From contig JBBBDQ010000191.1 in assembly GCA_037127315.1 (NCBI GenBank), positions 14,638,501 through 14,702,500 on the forward strand: DNA of 64,000 nucleotides, written 5' to 3'. Below are positions 52,362 to 62,204 of this stretch, one piece after another (within the stretch, counting starts at the first letter, position 1; each line of letters starts with the position of its first letter). This DNA comes from Ascarosepion bandense (Eukaryota; Mollusca; Cephalopoda; Sepiida; Sepiidae). The translations under genes were made by a program, and so were the position numbers. The notes below the pieces were generated by a model that worked only from the letters and a program-made list of their open reading frames with translations, searched no databases and was not told the origin of the DNA.

Positions 52362-52820
52362 TCGTGGTCGAGTGGTTAGAACGGTCGTTTTCTGACCATA
52401 AAGCCCTGGTTCAAATGTCACCATGGTCGATTTGTCAAGAATGTGACTCTTTATGTCATCGGTCTGGAGGAGGTGGTCCCAGGTTGCGTCACCTTTGGAA
52501 AAAAACATCCCACGGGTTGAAAAACATGTATGATCCAAACCTTGTGGGTGAAATTGAGTAGACGGCTTCCTAGCTGGAAGTTACAAGTCATCGTGACCGA
52601 CGGTTTGAGCGTCCTGGCTTTGTTCAGATTGTTGTTCACGCTAGATAACGCGCTCTCCCCCAGAAACTGTAACTAAGGTTCGCTCAGCATAGTTGCAGTA
52701 TAAACCACAGGTGAGCTCTGTGGGTGTTGAACAAAAACAAGTGTGCCTGAGCAGGCATCTGCAATGGGGATTAGCTAGCCGCCCCGCTGGATGGGTATCC
52801 GCGAATACGAGTAGCCAGAC
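52362..52820 (+). mobile_element. SINE-3: tRNA-derived element or long tRNA-like repeat
   Basis: The head CGTGGTCGAGTGGTTAGAAC fits the A box TGGTCGAGTGG exactly and resembles tRNA-Leu/Ser. The B-box-like CTGGTTCAAATGTC follows about 36 bases later. A ~400-base body without homology to SINE-1 or SINE-2 ends near GAATACGAGTAGCCAG. A single copy is visible here. It is GC-richer than its surroundings. The tRNA-like part lacks a proper acceptor pair, so it is not a functional tRNA. Confidence 0.55.
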
Positions 52821-53221
52821 ATTATTTATTATTTTTCATAGTGATAGCTATATATAAAAACTGATAGATCAGACTTAATCATTAAAAATTGCGATCAAAA
52901 ACATGCTTTCTCACAAATATACGAATGTCATCAGATTAAAAAAAACATATGACAAAATAAATAACTTTGGATATTGAACTTGAAAAACAAGGCCTCTTAA
53001 AACTACTGTTATGCCGATAATAATTCGCTTTGTGCGTACGATTAAAAAGAAACAAACAAGCACATTATCAAGATCCCTGGCAGCCACAGTTTACAATAGT
53101 GCAAGTATTTTAATGTGTAGAACTGTGCATTTACTCAGTAATCAAAGTAAAGCAAAAATAAACACTGTCTCACTTAACATCAGAATTACTGTAAACATAA
53201 GGCATATATTTACTACCTTAC
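52821..53221. other. No recognisable gene
   Basis: AT-rich. The 99-codon plus-strand frame at 53011-53310 is mostly non-descript and runs into LINE-B sequence. Confidence 0.4.
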
Positions 53222-54090
53222 ATTACTCTACTATTCAACTTGTACAGCGAGACTATTCTGAGAACCCTAAAAGTGCCAGGATTCGTCATCGGAAGCCACA
53301 ATTTAAATAACATAAGGTACGCAGATGATACAGTGCTGATAGCAGACACAGAAAGGAAAGTACACTACCTCCTACAGAAGGTAGATGAAGAGAGGGACAA
53401 GAAAGGACTATAAATAAACCGCAAGAAAACCGGATGCATGGTGATTCAGCAAAAAAGTACAACCCAAAATGCTAAATACAGGTGGGGGATAGTAAATCAA
53501 GCAGGTACAAAAATTTAATTACCTGGGAAGTGTTATAACAGAAGACAAAGTGCGACACAGAAATCAGAAGGCGAATTGGCATGGCGAAAGACGCATCCCA
53601 GAAGTTGAGTAAAGTATTAAGAAACAGGACAATTTCTCTAGAAACAAAGAAGAGAGTACTGGATTGCTATGTGATGTCAGTTCTTCAATATTGCAGTGAA
53701 TGCTGGACAATATCATCAAAGATGAAGGAAAAACCTGAAAGAGCTGAAATGTGATTCTACAGAAGGATGCTGCGAATATCATAGATCGTACATGTGAGCA
53801 ATGATGAGGTTTTGGAAATGATGGAAACGAAAAGGAAAAGACAGCTAAATTTCCTGGGACATGCAATGAGGAAGGAAGGCTTGGAGAATCTGATACTGAC
53901 AGTCCAGATAGAGTAAAAAAGAGACAGGGGAAAGCAGCGGATAACATATTTAAAGGATCTAATCAGGTGGATGACGGAGCGAGGGTTGCATGGTGTAACA
54001 GGAGAAGGCGTGCTCAGAGCCATCAAGGATAGGGAAAAGTGGAAGGCCATGATCGCCTACGTCCTGAAGGGACAAGGCACATAGAAGAAG
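53222..54090 (+). mobile_element. LINE-B (RTE/BovB-like), longest copy
   Basis: Begins in the RT with FNLYSETILRT, VIGSHNLNNIRYADDTVLIA (catalytic YADD near 53312) and continues through NRKKTGCMVI, YLG, GMAKDASQKLSKVLRN, EMWFYRR-like remnants, RKRQLNFLGHAMRKEGLENL and the ending CCTGAAGGGACAAGG with an AGAAGAAGAA tail. Stops and shifts throughout. The motifs LFNLYSE...NNLRYADDT and GHVMRKEGL are typical of RTE/BovB elements. Confidence 0.85.
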
Positions 54091-54178
54091 AATGCTAATC
54101 GATTGCAACTGTTCGGGCAATAAATGCTAAATGGAAACGACTATCACACCATTATCATGTTTCTAAAGCTATGAAAAA
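54091..54178 (+). repeat. 3' flank shared with the LINE-B copy at 47963-48445
   Basis: About 88 bases from GCTAATCGATTGCAACTG to GCTATGAAAAAAA, roughly 93-94 percent identical by eye to the complement of 47871-47962. Confidence 0.8.
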
Positions 54179-54184
54179 AATCGA

Positions 54185-54288
54185 GGTTTGCCTTGAGTAA
54201 CAGGCTAAGAGGCACCAGCGATGGGGAAACGTGGAAAGTCATGATTGTCTACGTCCTGAAAGGACATGGCACATAGAAGAAGAAGAAG
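54185..54288 (+). mobile_element. LINE-B 3' fragment, 5'-truncated to ~100 bp
   Basis: GATGGGGAAACGTGGAAAG through CTACGTCCTGAAAGGACATG to an AGAAGAAGAAG tail. It lies just beyond the shared flank of the preceding LINE-B copy. Confidence 0.8.
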
Positions 54289-54324
54289 GGATTGCTTGGA
54301 AGCGAATGCACAAATAATAACAAT

Positions 54325-54531
54325 AATAATCACGACCTTGAAAGGGAAATCTCAAAAATGTGGTACATGAGGACATCAATAATTCTATTTGCACTTGGAA
54401 CCCCCGGATTGATTGGAAAATGTTTCGACAAACTCATTAAAGAGATTCCTGGCAGCCTATGCCTTAAAGAAATAAAACAAAAATTGTACTCACAAGTGCA
54501 GCTCACACTTACAAAAATTTTACTAAATTGA
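54325..54531 (+). pseudogene. Second fragment of a restriction-like-endonuclease LINE
   Basis: One frame reads DLEREISKMWYMRTSII, FALGTPGLIG and IKEIPGSLCLKEIKQKLYSQ, then VQLTLTKILLN before a stop. The order (E)I.(R/K)MW......GA.G......(L)..IPG......L.....L.....(I)L is the extreme C-terminus of R2/NeSL-type LINE proteins, corresponding to sequence just after the 51160-51610 fragment. It differs in sequence, so the two are separate insertions or subfamilies. Confidence 0.6.
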
Positions 54532-54734
54532 TCAGTTAAAAGATTTAGGTCTGATTGGGACCAGAAGAAAATGTGTATACAACAGAAATCAAAGGAAATA
54601 ATTATAAGATGTTTATAAACATTTATTCGTTCCTGTCTCGTTTTACTAATATATATATATATATATATATAATATTAATAGTAATAAAAATAATAATGCT
54701 AATACTAGTAATTGTTATACTATATTTAAGTTCG
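54532..54734. repeat. (TA)n microsatellite at 54651-54672 in unassigned sequence
   Basis: TA run and ATAATAAT-rich flank. Nothing else recognised. Confidence 0.7.
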
Positions 54735-54910
54735 TCTTGAAAAACCCACCGAGAACGAACTCAGAGGGAAAAGGTGGGGAAGTAAAGAAAAGAAACAAAC
54801 GAAGTACATGAGCAAAAGTCAAATACTCGTAGGAAAGAAAAAAAAACCAAGACGAAAATCCTAACACTAAAGCGCTCAATACGAAAGTAGAGCAACAACG
54901 ACAGAAAAAT
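54735..54910. repeat. U2 interspersed repeat
   Basis: Begins AAAACCCACCGAG and ends TAAAGCGCTCAATACG. A second copy lies at 62205-62365 with the same ends and similar interior (GAAACAAACGAAG, CAAGACGA). In the other copy a (TA)n run precedes it and a palindrome follows. A (TA)n tract follows at 54931-54949. No coding potential. Confidence 0.65.
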
Positions 54911-55095
54911 TGTTGGCTCTTACTTAAATTTATATATATATATATATTCAGATACTTTAATCCAAGTGGAAAAAGCAGGAAGGTAAATTCCAAAAACCCG
55001 ATCCTAATTAATATTAAAATCTTATACAGGAAGAGAGCTCCATGTAATAAAATATTACAGAGCAAATATAAATTAAATATGATTAATTCGAGGAT

Positions 55096-55153
55096 GTTGA
55101 ATGACCATTTCGATATGAAATCCCCACAGGGGATAACACATCACCTCAGCAAC
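55096..55153 (-). ncRNA. Hammerhead-like motif, left arm
   Basis: Mirror copy of 55224-55281 on the minus strand with the same core and stems. Confidence 0.45.
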
Positions 55154-55223
55154 AAAAAATCCTTTCTGAAACTGGAGAAAAATTCAGTCTGATTTTTTTC
55201 TCCAGTTTCAGAAAGGATTTTTT

Positions 55224-55281
55224 GTTGCTGAGGTGATGTGTTATCCCCTGTGGGGATTTCATATCGAAATGGTCATTCAAC
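55224..55281 (+). ncRNA. Hammerhead-like motif, right arm
   Basis: Stem I GTTG (55224-55227) pairs CAAC (55278-55281). CTGAGGT (55228-55234) departs from CTGANGA at the last base. Stem II GATGTG (55235-55240) pairs CATATC (55260-55265) with one G-U, extended by ATCCCC/GGGGAT. GAAA is at 55266-55269. Stem III is TG-GT-CA (55270-55275) with UU (55276-55277) as the cleavage-site dinucleotide. The order and all stems fit; one core base does not, so activity is doubtful. Confidence 0.5.
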
Positions 55282-55308
55282 ATCCTTGAATTAATCCTAT
55301 TAAATATA

Positions 55309-55600
55309 TATATAATTATTATTTTCCATTCTAAAATTATCCTACATTATATTAAATCTACTGTTACAAATTACCTCACTGTCCACAGATTCAGTAATGT
55401 TTGTATTTTTTCAAATGGAGTGAATATTCTCTGCTATTTTTCTCGATAACAATTATATGAAGCTTAATACCAAACAAAGGTGGTTATAATGTGCCAGATA
55501 GAAAGATTTTGCCAATACCTTAATTTTGTTGTTAATAAATCCAGGATGATAATTATTCTTCTTCTTATTTTCTCTATTATTAGAAAGACCGTTGTGCATT

Positions 55601-55632
<32 letters not shown>

Positions 55633-55640
55633 CTGTCACG
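55309..55640. other. No recognisable feature; (TA)n at 55610-55631
   Basis: AT-rich unassigned sequence. Confidence 0.5.
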
Positions 55641-55770
55641 CTCATGGACAGAGAGATAATACCGAGGTAGAGTCGGTTCAGTTTATTCGAGAGACAATAG
55701 CGAGGCAGCGTCGGCTCAGTACTAGCAGTTCTAAAAGCTCTTTTCGCGTGTTTTCTTTTTAACAGTGCCT
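55641..55770. repeat. Short imperfect direct duplication (GAGGTAGAGTCGG type)
   Basis: ATACCGAGGTAGAGTCGGTT (about 55659) and ATAGCGAGGCAGCGTCGGCT (about 55708), about 49 bases apart, look like two units of a short tandem repeat. An LTR boundary is another possibility. Sequence is GC-richer than its surroundings. Confidence 0.45.
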
Positions 55771-55810
55771 TATTTTATTTTTTGCAGTAATTATGTCGTC
55801 GAGTAATGAA

Positions 55811-55851
<41 letters not shown>

Positions 55852-55903
55852 TTACTCGACGACATAATTATGCAAAAAATAAAATAAAATAATAATAATA
55901 TAT

Positions 55904-55950
<47 letters not shown>

Positions 55951-55998
55951 TTCATTACTCGACGACATAATTACTGCAAAAAATAAAATAATATATAT

Positions 55999-56035
<37 letters not shown>

Positions 56036-56262
56036 TTCATTACTCGACGACATAATTACTGCAAAAAATAAAATAATATATATAAAATATATATATATAT
56101 ATATATATATTCTTCATTACTCGACGACATAATTACTGCAAAAAATAAAATAATATATATAAAATATATATATATATATATATATATTCTTCATTACTCG
56201 ACGACATAATTACTGCAAAAAATAAAATAATATATATAAAATATATATATATATATATACTG
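55771..56262. repeat. Tandem array of ~75-100-bp units with inverted first unit
   Basis: Five units on one strand read TTCATTACTCGACGACATAA, then TACTGCAAAAAATAAAATAA and a (TA)n stretch (starts near 55849, 55949, 56033, 56111, 56189). The first unit (55775-55815) is inverted, forming a palindrome with the second around a (TA)n loop. Length varies with the TA run. Confidence 0.9.
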
Positions 56263-57001
56263 AGAAAGAAAATAGCTAAATATTTTGCCATCATTTTGAC
56301 GGCAGGGGTACATTGGTTATTGATAATAATAATAATAGAAAAAAAGTCAAAAGGATTGGGCACAATGCTGAATGCAAAAAAAAAAAAAAAAAAATTATAT
56401 ACTACTAAACTTGAACAAAATTCTCTGAGTTTCCAGAGCACCAAAAATATGAGTAATATATTAATCAGATACTAAATTAAATAAAAATAATAATCGTTTC
56501 CTTGCTGTGGAGCAGTATTCAGTGAGGCACTCTCAGAGTCTACTGAATTCTAGGTGCCTTAATAGGTGAAGTGAGAACGTGTATTAATATTGTTTTTTCA
56601 ATTTTGAGGAAATTATCCGATCCCCACTCACGATCATGTTAAGGTCACTCGATTTATTAATTTCCCACTTTTTGAACTTTTAGATGAATTTACCGACTCC
56701 GTTAATTTTTTGGTTTCGATATTGCATAGGAATAAAGATTCCGTCTCCCCACTCAATTATTAAGCACCCCTCTTGTATTAGGTACCATAGAGTAAGGCGT
56801 CTAGTCTTTAGTAGAATCGCTAAAGTTGTTGCAATGTGAGTTAAATTTAGTAAATATCGAGAACATGCAAAATATTTGCTATGACTATCCAGAAAGTAAA
56901 TGTGATGTTGGGTATCATACCCTTGTTCAATGAACTGTTCCAATTCATATCGGCAGGTGGGTTGTAGGAAAAGATATAAATTTACAGAAACAGTGAAGGT
57001 A
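56263..57001. other. No recognisable feature; A-run at 56377-56394
   Basis: AT-rich unassigned sequence. Small frames match nothing I know. Confidence 0.5.
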
Positions 57002-57695
57002 TCTAAACTTATTTATAAACTTTGTCTGTGTATGTGTCCGTTACCTATAGACTCTGAAACGGCTGAACCGATTTTCTTGAAAATTTACACAGTTATACTA
57101 TAAGCGTCTGCGAGTGTTCTTAGTTAAATTTTGTGTCGAGGTACCCCCGATAAATATCGAAAATTTATAATCGAAAAAATCGCGTTATAGAAGAAGAGGT
57201 CCGATTTTAATCAAATTTGATACACTCATAGACAAAGACATAAGAAACGATATTCAGAAGTTTCAAGGTTGCAGTTCTTACAATAGTGCAGAAAATCGAT
57301 AATATATATATATGAAGTTGTTTGTGTGTGTCTGTTTATCTGCCTGTATGTTTGTATTTTTTTCAGCCCTTTTATTTTAGTTTTTGCTCGGGTTTGGCTC
57401 TAAGTATGTATAATTCTAGCTCTTAGTCTCAGCCATGATACCATTTACTCAGAGGACTTACCTAGCCTTCAAAATTCAGTTTACGACGAACAAAACTTAT
57501 TTAATATCGATACCAGTAAATCAAAATTTGACTTACATCCATTCATTTTTCTTTCAGTCTATGGTTTCGCTTTAACTGGAAACAACTATTGCTTTTTAGT
57601 CTTTCGTGCCAATGTCCAAAGAGTCTGAGCTCCAGGACCATGGATTAGCTTTAAAGCTTTCATTACACCCGAGCAACGCCGGGCTATACTGCTAA
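57002..57695 (+). mobile_element. H3: Helitron-like element, least disturbed copy
   Basis: TCTAAACTTATTTATAAAC at the 5' end (preceded by A) and CCGGGCTATACTGCTAA at the 3' end (followed by T). CCCG...CGGG can pair around AGCAACGC about ten bases before the end. Two blocks of about 300 and 390 bases meet at a (TA)n tract (57301-57312). No ORF, so non-autonomous. The lack of terminal inverted repeats and of target duplication fits a Helitron. Confidence 0.75.
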
Positions 57696-57721
57696 TTCTT
57701 AAATAAATCCCGGGGGTCATT

Positions 57722-57781
57722 TCGACGTGGAGTAATAGTTAGCGTGCTTGTCTCTCTAGAACAATTACGACTGAGTAGTTT
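57722..57781 (+). mobile_element. SINE-2 truncated by LINE-A
   Basis: CGACGTGGAGTAATAGTTAG to GACTGAGTAG, then the poly-T of a minus-strand LINE-A. LINE-A inserted here or its insertion removed the rest. Confidence 0.65.
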
Positions 57782-60058
57782 TTTTGTTTTTTTTTATAAG
57801 CGTTTCACCCCGAGCAAGGCATGTCACTGCCACTACTGCGCAGGGGGCTACGTAGAGTGGAGAAAGGATGATTAAATATACGAAATGTCAGAGGGTGGGT
57901 GATAGGCGGGTAAGGATACCGAGAATGAGAGTTGGGTAGATGAGAGTGTTCTGAGAATAGTTGGGAGTTAGTGTGATAGGAGGTGTCTATTGACCCTACA
58001 TTTAAACACCTGGAGATTGTAACTGTCGGGAAAGCAGACTTGTGGAAGGGAGTTCCACAGGCGGGAAGCGCGAGAAAAGAAGCTGTTGGAGTAGAATTTA
58101 CGGTTACATCTTATTTGTTTAACTGTAAAAGGGTGGGACCTAGTTGCTAATCTAGTATCTCGTGTAAATTCGTGCTTAGGCGGCACCAGTGATCTAAGCT
58201 CATCGGAGCAGAAGCCATGAAAGTACTTGTAGAAGAGGCACAGGGAAGCTACATCACGCCGGTGTGAGAGCGGCTGCAGCCGGTCTGCCAAGTCAGTATC
58301 AACCACGTTACAGATCCTCCTTTGTATTTTGTCAAGAAGCCCAAGGAGAGCAGCAGGGGCACCCGACCAGATATGGCAGCAGTATTCAATACACGGGCGG
58401 ATGGTAGATTTGTATATGTGCAGAATAGTTTCAGGTGGGAAAAATTTCCGGGCCCTGCACAGGGAGCCGACTTTCATAGCAGCAGATTTGGCAATGGATT
58501 CAATATAGTCATTCCATTTGAGATCCGCCGAGAGTGTAAGGCCAAGGAGGCGTAGTATTTTACTCTCTGGGAGGCTAGCCTGTCCCATGCTAATGGGAGG
58601 TAGATGCGATTGTCTATGGTGGTTAGTTGATAACAGCTTTGTTTTAGAGGCATTGAAATTTACCAGCCATTTCCTACCCCAGGCCACTACGGCTTGGAGG
58701 TCCCTTTCAAGTACGACAGCGAGGTTCACTTTGTCGTCCAGACCTGGTTTCTGATCGATGCGAGAGTAGATTGTTGTGTCGTCGGCATATATGCCAACTT
58801 GGGATCTAATGGTGTCGGGGAGATCATTAATGAAGATCAGAAAGAGCGTGGTACCTAGGATAGAACCTTGAGGGACGCCCGCGTTCGTATGGTAGTTTTG
58901 GGAGGCATGCCCATTTAATACCACCTTCAATGTGCGGTTAGAGAGGAAAGACTGGATGAGGTCAAACAGATGTCCAGTTATCCCATAGCTCCGCACTTTT
59001 CACAAGAGGCCAGCATGCCAGACCCTGTCGAATGCTTTGGAGATATCGAAGGCAACGGTTCGGGCTTCACCATTCTTGTCGAGTGCCCGGTATATGTACT
59101 CGGTAATGGTCGTTAGCATATCAGCAGTAGACCTGGTGAAGCGAAACCCGTACTGTTTGTCAGAGAGAAGCCCGTTGGCCATGAGATGCTGAATCACCTC
59201 GGCGTTGATAATGGCTTCGAAAACTTTGCCAAAGATTGGAAGGAGACTAATAGGACGGTAATTGGCGGGGTCTGAGGGTTCGCCAGAATTCTTAAATATA
59301 GGAACTACGCAGGAGGACTTCCAACAGACAGGAAAGCAGGAAGCAGATAGGCAGAGGTTATAGAGTTTAGAGAGGACAGAGGAGAGTTCTGGGGCACATT
59401 TCTTCAGTACTATGACTGGGATTCCGTCACCGCCTCTCGCTTTGTGTGGGTCAAGTTGTGCAAGTATCTTGGCGACCAGCGAGGGTGTAATGTGGACGTT
59501 ATTTAGTTGAGCCTTAGTTCTGGGTGGGAAGTCTGGTGTAGGTATTCCTAACGAGTCCAGTGTCGAATTGGTTGAGAATCTACGGGCAAAGCATTCAGCC
59601 TTGTCGGCTGGGGAGGTGAGAACTTCAAATTCATTGATTAGTGGGGGTATTGAAGTCTTGTTCCTGCTGAGCACGCTTTTGCAGAGACGCCAGTAATCTT
59701 TGGAACCAAACTTAGAGGATGCTATGCGTTGCCTAATTCTGGTAGCAAACGCCCTCTTGGCTTCGTTCAGTACTTTTTTACACTTGTTCCGTGCTGAGGT
59801 GAAAAGGCGCCTGTTTTGGTTCGACGGGCAGCTTCGATAGAGCCGGAAGAAATGGTTCCGGTGGGCAATAGCGGCCGAGCAAGCGGGTGAGAACCAGGGG
59901 GACGAATTTGGTTTTAGTTGAAATTTCCTGGCCGGGATAAAAGCATCGATGCCAGCCTTAACCCAAGAGGAGACTTCGGAGGCACAGTCTTCGACAGGAA
60001 GATCGAAGACGTTGTTCCAGGGGACGTCACAGTCTTTTATAGATTGGACTATATTCAT
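57782..60058 (-). mobile_element. LINE-A, 5'-truncated, young copy
   Basis: Minus-strand copy from the poly-A (poly-T at 57780-57796) through the 3' UTR to a 5' truncation in the endonuclease-RT linker near 60058. Very similar to the copy at 10130-13721 and with nearly intact coding sequence. Confidence 0.9.
57968..60058 (-). pseudogene. LINE-A reverse transcriptase ORF with one internal stop
   Basis: Two open stretches in the same frame, 60058-59000 (352 codons) and 58996-57968 (342 codons), are separated by a single stop. TGA (at about 58997-58999) replaces TGT of the Cys in HAGLLCKLRSYG. Motifs: NYRPISLLPIFGKVFEA, KQYGFRFTRSTADM, AFDISKAFDRVWHAGLL, GVPQGSILGTTLF and YADDTTIYS, with a C-terminal RPCIEYCCHIWSGAP. 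The N-terminal endonuclease is lost by 5' truncation. It supplies the intact reading at the site where the 10640 ORF is frameshifted. Confidence 0.9.
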
Positions 60059-60352
60059 TACGGGGTAGGATAGGATATTCCTCTACAACACATCAGGAAA
60101 AGACAATTGAAGTTTCTGGGATATGTAATGAAGAAAGAGGGCTTGGAGAATCTGATGCTCAAGGGACGGATAGAAGAAAGGAGAGATAAGGGAAAGCAAC
60201 TCGTGACATACTTAATGGACTTGAGCAGATGGATGGCGGAGCAGGAATTGAGCTGTATAACAGAAGAGGTGTTAAGAGCTACAAGTGATAGAGAGATGTG
60301 GAGTGCCATGGTCGCCTTCGCTCTGGAGGAACACGGCAGATAAAAGTAAGAA
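60059..60352 (+). mobile_element. LINE-B 3' fragment abutting LINE-A
   Basis: An open frame (60107-60343) reads MKFLGYVMKKEGLENLMLKG, RRDKGKQLVTYLMDLSRW, ending in the family's last codons (VAFALEEHGR) and a TAAGAAGAAGG tail. 5'-truncated. It lies head-to-head against the 5' end of the minus-strand LINE-A. Confidence 0.8.
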
Positions 60353-60661
60353 GAAGGTGAGTTTGAACTTCACCTTGGTTCCATTTACACGCGGCTTTGT
60401 GCTCCATATAACCGACGATTGTTAATCTCTAATTGCTCGACGGCATTAGTGTGTTCAATCTTCAACTCGGTGATTCATAATTGCGACCTTGTGCTTCATC
60501 GAAATTATGCATTTGCTATTTGTTCAGGGCAATTTAAAGAGGTTAAATAGCAAACTCATCACGCTAAATCAATTACAACTGAATAGTAAGTACTCATTAA
60601 TTGTTGGTCTTGTGCCATAACTGATGAAATGTAATTTTTGAAGATGTGAGATTAACTAAGC
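60353..60661. other. Unassigned, with a possible SINE-2 relic
   Basis: ATCAATTACAACTGAATAGTAA near 60567 and GGTCTTGTGCC near 60605 resemble the middle of SINE-2. The head is missing. Otherwise nothing recognised. Confidence 0.35.
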
Positions 60662-61340
60662 TAATACGAGTGCGACGGTGAGTTGGACAAAGAGAAGACC
60701 CACAAAGCAGAAGAGAAAAGACGATGACCAAGCTAATACGAATAAGAAAGTGAGTTGGGCATCGACAGGACCCAAAAAGCAGAACGGAAAAGACGTTGAC
60801 CAAGCTGAATGTAGAGGTGAGATGACCATCGAAAGGACCCAAAAGCAGAATGGAAAAGACGTTGACCAAGCTGAATGCAGAGGTGAGATGACCGTCGAAA
60901 GGACCCAAAAGCAGAATGGAAAAGACGTTGATCAAGCTGAATGCAGAGGTGAGATGGCCATCGACAGGACCCAAAAGCAGAATGGAAAAGACGTTGATCA
61001 AGCTGAATGCAGAGGTGAGATGACCATCGAAAGGACCCAAAAGCAGAACGGAAAAGACGTTGACCAAGCTGAATGTAGAGGTGAGATGACCATCGAAAGG
61101 ACCCAAAAGCAGAACGGAAAAGACGTTGACCAAGCTGAATGTAGAGGTGAGATGGCCATCGACAGGACCCAAAAGCAGAATGGAAAAGACGTTGATCAAG
61201 CTGAATGCAGAGGTGAGATGACCATCGAAAGGACCCAAAAGCAGAACGGAAAAGACGTTGACCAAGCTCAATGCAGAGGTGAGATGACCATCGAAAGGAC
61301 CCAAAAGCAGAATGGAAATGACGTTGACCAAACTGATAAG
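60662..61340. repeat. 66-bp minisatellite, about 8-9 good copies
   Basis: Unit: AGCAGAATGGAAAAGACGTT, GACCAAGCTGAATGCAGAGG, TGAGATGACCATCGAAAGGA with CCCAAA. Because 66 is a multiple of three, frames stay open on both strands: 228 codons on plus (60678-61364) and 324 and 246 on minus. None is credible as a gene, since all three are open for the same reason. Less perfect units begin at 60662. Confidence 0.95.
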
Positions 61341-61940
61341 AGTATGAAATTGATTGAGCATTGATAAGAACACCAAAACAGAATAGAAAAACTTGATCAA
61401 CAATATTACGAATGCGAAGGTGAGTTGGACATCGAAAGGACTCACAATGAAAAATATAAAAGACGTTAACCAAGATAATGCGAGTTTAGCATCGACAGGA
61501 AGTACAAAGAAAAGGATGTGCACCAAACTATTAAGAGTGTTAAGGTCATTGGGCATTGACAGTAACCACAAAGCAGAATAGAAATGATGTTGACCAAAAT
61601 AATAGGAGTGCGGAGATGAGTTGGGTATTGAGAAAACTCAAAAAAGAAGGACACAACTTATGTTGACCAAGCTAGTATGAGTGCAAAGAACAGTTGTAAA
61701 CTAATAGAGCCCACACAGTAGAATGGAAAAGACATTGACCAAGCTAATGCGAATGTAGACCCATTAGAAGTTAAGACAGAATGGACAAGATCAGCATGAA
61801 AAGAAGTGAGAAGTCTTGATAAAGAAGAGCAAGGGAAGATGAACGAGTGGGCGAAATTGATACAAGTGTGCAATAATTACAAAGAAGCGAAAAGGAAATG
61901 TCAGGAAAGTGGAGAGAAGCGGGTTGAAGAAAATAAGACA
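61341..61940. repeat. Decayed continuation of the 66-bp minisatellite
   Basis: Phrases GTTGACCAA, GCAGAATGGAAAAGAC and GCGAAGGTGAGTTGGACATC recur irregularly, so the array once extended further right. Confidence 0.7.
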
Positions 61941-62160
61941 ATCAATATTTTGTGAGATTTATTCAATTTTTCTTTTGTCCGATAAAATTCCTTTTCTTTT
62001 TTGAAGATTAACTCTTTGGTGGAATTGGCCATAGTGTTTTCTTATGCACATTTACTTATCAATTAAAAAAACTCCAAGAAAAAGAAAAACTGAATAAAAA
62101 ACAGCAAATATTCTTTGTCCCTCATAATAGTTGAAACATGCGTAAATCAAGGAACTGCTG

Positions 62161-62203
<43 letters not shown>

Positions 62204-62204
62204 A
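61941..62204. repeat. (TA)n at 62164-62200 after unassigned AT-rich sequence
   Basis: TA run directly before the U2 repeat copy. Confidence 0.75.

Larger units (their letters stand above)
55073..55308. repeat. Long palindrome, ~110-bp arms, with hammerhead-like cores
   Basis: Arms 55073-55182 and 55192-55308 are near-perfect inverted copies that meet over about ten bases (GGAGAAAAATTCAG...TTTTCTCC). A short (TA)n run follows. Inside each arm ATCCCC and GGGGAT form a further local hairpin. Confidence 0.9.

Noticed and set aside
52362..52430. Functional tRNA-Leu or tRNA-Ser gene
   Set aside because: Good A and B boxes, but no proper acceptor stem or variable arm and no terminator; better explained as a SINE head.
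60597..61571. 324-codon minus-strand ORF and the 228-codon plus-strand ORF with 22-residue repeats
   Set aside because: Both strands and several frames are open over the 66-bp minisatellite for purely arithmetical reasons.
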